Source: Fimbriimonadaceae bacterium
GTDB lineage: Bacteria > Armatimonadota > Fimbriimonadia > Fimbriimonadales > Fimbriimonadaceae
Direction of reading: 5' to 3'
Assembly: GCA_022843485.1 (NCBI GenBank)
Contig: JALHNM010000001.1
Coordinates: forward strand, 186,001-250,000
DNA: 64,000 nt
Both the position numbers and the translations under genes were made by a program. Of the stretch, positions 58,750-64,000 are shown piece after piece (the stretch's first letter is position 1; every line of letters starts with the position of its first letter). The notes under the pieces were generated by a model. The model worked only from the letters and a program-made list of their open reading frames with translations, searched no databases and had not been told where the DNA came from.

Positions 58750-59496
58750 TTACACAAGGTTGTGCATCCGCCCGAACTTCATGACGACCGCCTCCATCTG
58801 GTAGACCGGGTGCACCCCGGGCAGGTCGGCGATGCGGTGCCGCTCGGCGAACGGGCGCCAGATCTCCCCGATGCTCTGCACCTGGGTCTCCGCCGGAAGG
58901 GCAGGGAACCGGTCGCACAGCCGCTTGATCGCGTGGTACTCCGCCATCGTCATCCGCTCGAGCCCAGGCACGGTCTCCTCCAAGGGGTGCAGCCCCACCC
59001 GGTGCGGTGCCGGGGTGAAGGACGCGTCGAACTTCGGCTCGACCACGACGATCGTGCCCGCCCCCAGGTCCCCGAGCCGCTGCGACCGAGGGTTCGTGAA
59101 GATCACGATGAACCCAAGGACATAGAGCGCCGGCAAAAAGTCGGCGAGACGCAACAGGTTCCGGTAGAGCGCGGCGGCGAACGTGATCGGCGTCCCGTCC
59201 GCCATCGTCACCCGGAGCCCCACCGCCCGCTTCCCAAGCGTCAGGCCCCGCCACAGGCCCTCCAGCAAGACGAAGTAACTGAGGATGACGACGAACGTGC
59301 CCAGCGTACCGATCCCTTGAACCGCCTCTGGCCCGATCACCGGCGCGAGGAGCCCCAGCCCGGTGTTGAACAGCATGGCCAACGTGATCACCGCGAGAAG
59401 GTCGATCGCGTGCGCCGAGACCCTCGTGCCCAGCCCCCCGAGCCGGTAGGCGAGCACCGTCTTCTCCGGGGTCAGAACAAGGTGCTGGTCGGTCAT
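58750..59496 (-). CDS. RDD-family membrane protein
   Basis: A 248-residue protein with two to three membrane helices in the RDD fold: the R-x-x-D-D-like first segment (YRLGGLGTRVSAHAIDLLAVITLAML, abridged), then EGLWRGLTLGKRAVGLRV and RLADFLPALYVLGFIV. About 80 residues follow as a cytoplasmic C-terminal domain not seen in most RDD proteins. Some RDD proteins act as ion antiporters, but function here is unknown. It diverges from the DUF58 gene. Confidence 0.85.
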   Translation of the reverse strand: MTDQHLVLTPEKTVLAYRLGGLGTRVSAHAIDLLAVITLAMLFNTGLGLLAPVIGPEAVQGIGTLGTFVVILSYFVLLEGLWRGLTLGKRAVGLRVTMADGTPITFAAALYRNLLRLADFLPALYVLGFIVIFTNPRSQRLGDLGAGTIVVVEPKFDASFTPAPHRVGLHPLEETVPGLERMTMAEYHAIKRLCDRFPALPAETQVQSIGEIWRPFAERHRIADLPGVHPVYQMEAVVMKFGRMHNLV

Positions 59497-59501
59497 CCGA
59501 G

Positions 59502-59508
59502 TATCCTA
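59502..59508. promoter_or_regulatory. Divergent overlapping -10-like elements TATCCT (+) and TAGGAT (-)
   Basis: The string GTATCCTAC holds TATCCT on the plus strand (9 nt before GTG 59517 of the DUF58 gene) and TAGGAT on the minus strand (6 nt before ATG 59496 of the RDD gene). Only one of the two could be occupied at a time. Confidence 0.5.
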
Positions 59509-59516
59509 CGGGGCCA

Positions 59517-60833
59517 GTGGGACGGCTCATCCCAACGCCTCGCCTCTGGATTCTAGTCGCTGCGGGCCTCCTTCTGGCGCTGGGCGGGGCGGTCGTGCCT
59601 GGGCTGGAGCGCCTGCTCTGGCCCTACAACATCGCGTTGGCCGTTCTCTACTTCGCCTCCGGGGCCCGGGCTCGGCGCACGCCCGTCGTCGCCGTAAGCC
59701 GGAGGATGGACCCGGTTCTCTCCGTCCGGATCCCGAACCAGGTCACGCTCAAAATCGAGAACCTCACCGACGCGCCCCTCACCGTCCGACTTAGAGACGA
59801 GGCTCCCGAGGATGTGACCCCCCAGGGGAACGAGTTCGAGGTCCGCCTGAAGCCGAGCGGCGAGACGGAGCGATCCTACGCCCTTCGCCCTGCCTTTCGC
59901 GGCGAGTACCGGCTGCCCGGCACCTTCGTCAGGTACGCCGCCCCGTTCGGCCTGGCCTGGGTCGACGTCCATCTGGACAACGCCGAGACGATCGACGTCT
60001 ACCCGAACGTCAAGGCCGTCCGCGACTTCGAGCTCCTGAAGCAGAAGGGCTTCCTCAGATCCATCGGCGCCCGCCAGACGCGACTCCGCGGCCTCGGCAC
60101 CGAGTTCGAGAGCCTGCGCGACTACAACGAGGACGACTTCCGCTTCATCGACTGGAAGTCCACCGCCCGCCGGGGCCGACTCGTGGTCAAGAACTTCGAG
60201 CAAGAACGGAACCAGTCCGTGATCGTCTGCCTCGACGTCGGCCGGCTGATGCTCGCCGAGGTGGAGGGAGTCCGCAAGCTCGACCACGCCGTCGACGCTG
60301 CCCTCATGCTCCTCCACGCCGCGGAGAGCTCGGGCGACCAGGTCGGCCTGTTCGTCTTCAGCGACGTCGTTCACAACTGGGTCGCGCCCAAGCGGGGCCG
60401 CACCCAGGTCGCCGCCCTCCTGCGGGCCCTCTTTGCCGTCCAGTCCGAGGCCGTCCAGGCGAACTACAACGCCGCCTTCGCCTACCTAGCCAGCCGGTGG
60501 AAGCGCCGCTCGCTGGTCGTGGTGTTCACCGACGCCGAGAACGAAGACCAGGCCGCCGACCTCGCCGCCGCGCTCGGCCCGATCCGCCGCCGCCACTTGC
60601 TCTACATCGTCCGGGTCGCTGACCCCCGCCTCAAGGAGCTGCTCGCACTTCCCGTCGAGGGCTCCAGCGCCTTGTACCGCCGGGCCGCCGCCACCTGGTA
60701 CGCCGCCGACCGTCGCCAGGCCGACAGCCGGCTCCGGGCCAGCAACCTCCAGTCCCTCGAGGCCGAGCCCCAAGACCTCGCCGCCGCCCTCGTCAACGCC
60801 TACCTCACCGTCAAGCGCAAGGCCCTCATCTAG
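59517..60833 (+). CDS. DUF58/von Willebrand factor A-like protein
   Basis: A 438-residue protein from GTG 59517 with one N-terminal membrane region (about 8-50), a beta-sandwich domain (about 60-145) and the DUF58 core: LRDYNEDDFRFIDWKSTARRGRLVVK, abridged, followed by a vWA-like domain with VCLDVGRLML and VVVFTDAEN. DUF58 proteins often pair with MoxR ATPases, but no moxR gene is in the window. It is expected at the membrane. Confidence 0.88.
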   Translation: MGRLIPTPRLWILVAAGLLLALGGAVVPGLERLLWPYNIALAVLYFASGARARRTPVVAVSRRMDPVLSVRIPNQVTLKIENLTDAPLTVRLRDEAPEDVTPQGNEFEVRLKPSGETERSYALRPAFRGEYRLPGTFVRYAAPFGLAWVDVHLDNAETIDVYPNVKAVRDFELLKQKGFLRSIGARQTRLRGLGTEFESLRDYNEDDFRFIDWKSTARRGRLVVKNFEQERNQSVIVCLDVGRLMLAEVEGVRKLDHAVDAALMLLHAAESSGDQVGLFVFSDVVHNWVAPKRGRTQVAALLRALFAVQSEAVQANYNAAFAYLASRWKRRSLVVVFTDAENEDQAADLAAALGPIRRRHLLYIVRVADPRLKELLALPVEGSSALYRRAAATWYAADRRQADSRLRASNLQSLEAEPQDLAAALVNAYLTVKRKALI

Positions 60834-60840
60834 CCCGCCC

Positions 60841-60861
60841 CCGAACCCCGAACCCCGAACC
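60841..60861. repeat. Three tandem copies of CCGAACC between convergent genes
   Basis: A perfect heptanucleotide repeat of three units fills almost the whole 29-bp gap between two convergent stop codons. It is a short simple-sequence repeat that could vary in copy number without damage to either gene. Confidence 0.7.
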
Positions 60862-60862
60862 C

Positions 60863-61741
60863 CTAGCTGCCCTGGCCAAGCTGTTGGTCGAGCTCGGTCT
60901 CGGCCTGCTTGATCGCCCGGAGCTCGCCGAGCACCGCGTCGATCGACTGCGTCGCCTCTGGCGTCGCGGGGAGGAAGACCTGGCTCGACCCGACCTCGAC
61001 CGCGGCCCGCTCGACCTCGTCCGCCAGGCTCTGGAGCCGCTCCGCGATCGGCCGCGCCTGCATGAACACCGTCCGTGCTTGCGGGCTCTGGTGGGCGCTC
61101 GCCGTCCAATCCTGCTTCGAGAGCGTCTTGAGGCCCTGGAGCGCCTCGGCGATGTCGAGGTCGGCGAAGTCTTCGAACACCTCCTTCACCATCTCCTCCT
61201 TATCCTTCGCCGGGGGGCCCATGCACGACCGGGCCAGGATGATGACGTCCGCCATCGCGTCCTGGGCCGCCTGGGCCGCCTGGTCGCGCACCGACGCCCA
61301 GTGACCCGGGAGGTTCGGCGACGCCCAGGCCGGGCCCGCGAGCGAGTTGTGGACCCTCGTCCAGTGATAGGCCGCCGCTTCGAGCAGTTGCAGGATCGAG
61401 GGGTCGACCCACTTGTGCAGCTTCCGCCCGGATCGGAGCCGCCGCATCTCGTCTGCCACTGCCCACGCCTGCTGCACGCGGCTCGACGGCATCCTCTTCT
61501 TTTGCCCCGCCGACACCATCCGGCCGACCACCACCCCGACGAGTGTTCCGACCGCCAGGGCCACCGGCACCGTCAAGAACCCCAGGAACCGGGCCCCCAC
61601 GAAACCCGCGACCATCGTGGCCAGCGCCGTCGCGAGGCACCCATAGCCGATGGCCACGCCACCCGAGTACTGCTCCTGCTCCTCATGAGCCTTCTGCAGG
61701 TACCCGTTCAGATAAGGGAACCGCTTCTTCGACGCCGACAT
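60863..61741 (-). CDS. Membrane protein with long helical C-terminal domain, unknown function
   Basis: A 292-residue protein. Two membrane helices (about 31-50 and 55-74) form a hairpin, flanked by basic residues, and residues 90-292 are mostly helical with phrases such as DQAAQAAQDAMADVIILARSC and AETELDQQLGQ. The architecture suggests a cytoplasmic domain on a membrane hairpin. Family not recognised. The gene is divergent from tatD and convergent with the DUF58 gene; a TATCGT hexamer lies 11 nt before the ATG. Confidence 0.65.
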   Translation of the reverse strand: MSASKKRFPYLNGYLQKAHEEQEQYSGGVAIGYGCLATALATMVAGFVGARFLGFLTVPVALAVGTLVGVVVGRMVSAGQKKRMPSSRVQQAWAVADEMRRLRSGRKLHKWVDPSILQLLEAAAYHWTRVHNSLAGPAWASPNLPGHWASVRDQAAQAAQDAMADVIILARSCMGPPAKDKEEMVKEVFEDFADLDIAEALQGLKTLSKQDWTASAHQSPQARTVFMQARPIAERLQSLADEVERAAVEVGSSQVFLPATPEATQSIDAVLGELRAIKQAETELDQQLGQGS

Positions 61742-61791
61742 CGCCCGACGTAACGATACGCTATCAGGCGCCTGGGGATGCGCCGTCCGGG

Positions 61792-61797
61792 TACACC
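61792..61797 (+). promoter_or_regulatory. -10-like hexamer TACACC for tatD
   Basis: GGTACACC precedes ATG 61807 by 9 nt without a Shine-Dalgarno. The last base departs from TAnnnT. Confidence 0.3.
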
Positions 61798-61806
61798 CTC
61801 GGACGG

Positions 61807-62583
61807 ATGCGGCTCGTCGATACCCACTGCCACCTCAACGACCGGCAGGCCTTCCCCGACCCCGCCCCTGCGGTCGACGAGGCCCTGGCCGCCGGCGTCG
61901 TCCGGCTCGTCGTCGTCGGGGTCGATACGGACTCGAGCCGATACGCCGTCGAGCTCGCCGAACGCTTCGAAGAGGTGTACGCCGTCGTCGGCTGGCACCC
62001 GACCTCGACCGCCACGTTCAGCCCCGCCGAACTCCCTGCCCTCCGCGAGATGCTGGCCCACCCGAAGGTCGTCGCCCTCGGCGAGATCGGGCTCGACTAC
62101 CACTGGGACTACGCCACCCCGGAGCAGCAGGCCGTCGCCCTCCGCGCCCAACTCGACCTCGCCGCCGAGCTCGAGGAGCCCGTCGTCTTCCACTGCCGAG
62201 AGGCCTATCCCGACCTGCTCGACGTCCTCGAGCGGGAGCCTGGCCCCCGCAGACTGTTCCACTGCTTCGCCGGCGACGCGACCGACGCCTCCCGCGCCGT
62301 GGCTCTGGGTGCATGGTTCGGCGTCGACGGCCCCGTCACATACCGTAAGGCCGATGCCCTGCGTGAGGTGCTCGCCGGGCTGCCGCGCGACCGGGTCGTC
62401 GTCGAGACCGACGCCCCCTGGATGGCCCCGCACCCCTTCCGGGGAAAGCCGAACCGCCCGGCTTGGGTGACCTACGTCAACGAGGGCCTCGCGTCAGTCT
62501 GGGGCGTGACGCCCGAGGTCTGCGCCGGGCTCACGACGGCCGCCGCCCAAGCCTTCTTCGGCCCCCTCGGCCTGTCCGACTAG
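61807..62583 (+). CDS. tatD: TatD family metal-dependent deoxyribonuclease
   Basis: A 258-residue TIM-barrel hydrolase from ATG 61807. Metal ligands: H7 and H9 (DTHCHLND), a Glu in ALGEIGLDYHW, His in VFHCREA and HCFAG, and a final Asp in ETDAPWMAP. It acts as a 3'-5' DNA exonuclease in repair or DNA turnover. Its stop shares a CTAG tetranucleotide with the convergent small membrane-protein gene. Confidence 0.95.
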   Translation: MRLVDTHCHLNDRQAFPDPAPAVDEALAAGVVRLVVVGVDTDSSRYAVELAERFEEVYAVVGWHPTSTATFSPAELPALREMLAHPKVVALGEIGLDYHWDYATPEQQAVALRAQLDLAAELEEPVVFHCREAYPDLLDVLEREPGPRRLFHCFAGDATDASRAVALGAWFGVDGPVTYRKADALREVLAGLPRDRVVVETDAPWMAPHPFRGKPNRPAWVTYVNEGLASVWGVTPEVCAGLTTAAAQAFFGPLGLSD

Positions 62584-63083
62584 CCGCCGGTGCCGCCGTC
62601 CGTCGTCCCGCCACCGGCCCCGGCCGGGTCGGCCGGCGGCTGTTCCGGCGCGGCCACCGCTTCCGGTTCGGCCCCTGCCGCACTCGCCGGGTCCTGGTCT
62701 GGAGGGGCGGCTTGCTCGGCTCGCCGGGTCGGCCTTCGCTCGTCCCGTGCCCGGGGCTCCTCAGCGCGGTCGGCTCGGGCCCGGCGGGTTCGTGGGCGCT
62801 CCTGGCTCGGCTCGACGGTGATCGTCATGATCGGCTTGTTCGCCTCTTGCCCGGTCGCCTCGGGCTCTTTCGTCGCCCGCGAGGACTCCGCGACCATCTG
62901 CGAGACCCGGTCCGCCCCGGCCCGGAGCGCGGGGACCTGGCCGATCCGCGGGCCGACGATCGCATAGCCGATGGCGAACAGCGCCCCGGGCACGACCAGC
63001 CACTGGAACACGCCGACGAACACCCTCGCCGCCGGAGAGGGACCTCGCGAGACCGGCTTCTTGGCCCGGGACCGCTTCGCCAC
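62580..63083 (-). CDS. Small membrane protein with low-complexity C-terminal tail
   Basis: A 167-residue protein from GTG 63083. A basic N-terminus (MAKRSRAKKPVSRG) precedes one membrane segment (about 22-46). Residues 85-167 are low-complexity: RTRRARADRAEEPRARDERR, then a Pro/Ala/Gly run ending GGGTTDGGTGG. It looks like a single-pass protein with a disordered tail on one side of the membrane. Function unknown. A TAGAAT hexamer lies 6 nt before the start. Confidence 0.6.
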   Translation of the reverse strand: MAKRSRAKKPVSRGPSPAARVFVGVFQWLVVPGALFAIGYAIVGPRIGQVPALRAGADRVSQMVAESSRATKEPEATGQEANKPIMTITVEPSQERPRTRRARADRAEEPRARDERRPTRRAEQAAPPDQDPASAAGAEPEAVAAPEQPPADPAGAGGGTTDGGTGG

Positions 63084-63086
63084 GTC

Positions 63087-63097
63087 GCTATTCTAGC
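63087..63097. promoter_or_regulatory. Divergent overlapping -10-like elements in GCTATTCTAGC
   Basis: The 11-bp near-palindrome contains TATTCT on the plus strand (25 nt before ATG 63120) and TAGAAT on the minus strand (6 nt before GTG 63083). It mirrors the arrangement at 59501-59509. Confidence 0.5.
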
Positions 63098-63119
63098 AGA
63101 CACGCGACGGGGAGACAGG

Positions 63120-64000
63120 ATGGCAGTCCAGATATACGAAGACACCTGGGACGTCGAAACGGAGACCCTTCAGCCCGTTGCGTTCAACGAATCGCCCTTC
63201 GGCCCGTCCAGCTACCCGCTCCCGCCCCTCCGCCCGACAGGACGGCGCAGCGTGGTGACGCTCCGCACCGTCGTGCTCGAGAACCGGCAGGTCAAGGTCG
63301 TCGTCGTGCCCGACTTAGGTGGGCGAATCGTCCAAGTCACTAGTAAAGCGACAGGAACGGAACCGCTCGCCCTGCCGACGTCGCTCGAGGTGGTCGAGGC
63401 TCCGCCACGGGGGGCGGGGATCGCTCATGGCATCCAGGTCCAAGTCCTACCCGGCCCCCGGCCCAACGCCATGGGCGTCGTCGACCGACTCCTTCGCGAG
63501 CCCGCCGAAGATACCCAGTCTGGTGCGGTCTTCCTGTACGAAACAGTCGTGGGAACCCCACTTTCCTGGCACGCCGCCGTGACTCTCGCCCCCGACGCCG
63601 CGAACGTCCTCATCGAACTCAAGGTGTTCAACCGCTCGCTCCATGCCGCCACCGCGCTGCCCGGACTGAGCCTTGGGCCCTCTGGCCCGGGGAGCCTGAT
63701 CTACGACCCGACCGCCGACGCCGGCCTCGCGCTCGTGCCGGGTCCCGCCGTGGGCGAGTTCATGGATGACGAAGGCCTCCTCCGGCTGAGCTTCGGCCGG
63801 GCTGTGCTCGCCCCGCGCGAGACCCGGCACTACCGCGCCTGGGTCTGCCCGTTCAGCGGCATCGGGCTCCCGACCCAGGTCACCCCCGCCCTGGCGTGGT
63901 CTGGCGAGGGCACATCGAGGATCGCGATCTCGACCGCCAGCCCCCGCCCCGCCCATCAGGCCTTTGTTGGTCTGTCCGACGGCCAGACCCTCCAAGCACC
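63120..64000 (+). CDS. DUF5107-like beta-sandwich protein (3' end cut by window edge)
   Basis: The reading frame stays open from ATG 63120 to the window end (293 codons plus two bases), by direct translation. GGGGAGACAGG before the ATG is a Shine-Dalgarno. The N-terminal phrase TVVLENRQVKVVVVPDLGGRIVQVTSKATGTEPL, abridged, matches DUF5107 proteins, which carry a galactose-mutarotase-like sandwich and often TPR repeats after it. The TPR part, if present, lies outside the window. It may bind or act on carbohydrates. Confidence 0.75.
   Translation, partial: MAVQIYEDTWDVETETLQPVAFNESPFGPSSYPLPPLRPTGRRSVVTLRTVVLENRQVKVVVVPDLGGRIVQVTSKATGTEPLALPTSLEVVEAPPRGAGIAHGIQVQVLPGPRPNAMGVVDRLLREPAEDTQSGAVFLYETVVGTPLSWHAAVTLAPDAANVLIELKVFNRSLHAATALPGLSLGPSGPGSLIYDPTADAGLALVPGPAVGEFMDDEGLLRLSFGRAVLAPRETRHYRAWVCPFSGIGLPTQVTPALAWSGEGTSRIAISTASPRPAHQAFVGLSDGQTLQA

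Noticed and set aside
58497-58763. Possible replication origin beside recF
   Set aside because: DnaA-box-like strings (CTATCCACC near 58497, TGTGCATCC near 58761) match only 7 of 9 bases, do not cluster, and no dnaA or dnaN gene is near.

Overview
The window is a dense, GC-rich bacterial chromosome segment with 56 protein-coding genes that I can support, one tRNA gene and no stretch over 300 bases without a gene. I see no insertion sequence, prophage, integrase or CRISPR array. The likely source is a diderm of the Armatimonadota (Fimbriimonadia-like). This is an inference from a mix of LptC/OstA-like and beta-barrel envelope proteins, CsaB, a DUF1559-type pseudopilin, a PEP-CTERM protein, an R3H/SpoIIIAA-like ATPase and a fused sugar-ABC protein; Deinococcota-like relatives are the main alternative. 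Gene starts also suggest much leaderless transcription: about 20 genes have a TAnnnT-type hexamer only 6-14 nt before the start codon and no Shine-Dalgarno sequence.

Layout. Positions 1-4342 hold the end of ftsY, a secreted phosphodiesterase-like enzyme, a small membrane protein and an orphan cytosine-C5 DNA methyltransferase. Positions 4323-19735 are one long minus-strand run: lipA, an LptC/OstA-like protein, two lipoproteins, a large secreted protein, an outer-membrane beta-barrel with two SprA-like modules, csaB, a DUF5693 membrane protein, a rhomboid protease and a secreted protein with 12 copies of a D-x-x-G-[DN]-D-x-Y repeat. The rhomboid-to-LptC part is tightly overlapped and reads like an envelope assembly operon. 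Positions 19701-25951 carry an alpha/beta hydrolase, a GNAT acetyltransferase, a pseudopilin, malate dehydrogenase, two glycosyltransferases and a small acidic protein.

Positions 26001-29239 are an NfeD protein plus two flotillin-like SPFH proteins. Positions 29368-38023 hold the R3H ATPase, an HtrA-type protease, an M50-like protease, alaS, prfA and a Gfo/Idh/MocA oxidoreductase. A metzincin and a metallophosphoesterase follow, then an ECF sigma factor next to TauE/SafE, rhodanese-DUF2892 and persulfide-dioxygenase-like genes (39682-42986), a likely sulfur-handling operon, followed by tRNA-Arg(UCU).

Positions 43155-47385 contain a PEP-CTERM LamG protein, a second TauE/SafE and a single polypeptide fusing a solute-binding protein to a MalF-type permease. 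The rest is mostly housekeeping: recA-recX-ymdB, a PKD protein, cdsA, an orphan ABC ATPase, a LAGLIDADG-like small protein with an operator-like palindrome on its -10 hexamer, valS, the recF-dciA-comEC operon, RDD and DUF58 proteins, tatD and the start of a DUF5107-like protein cut by the window end.
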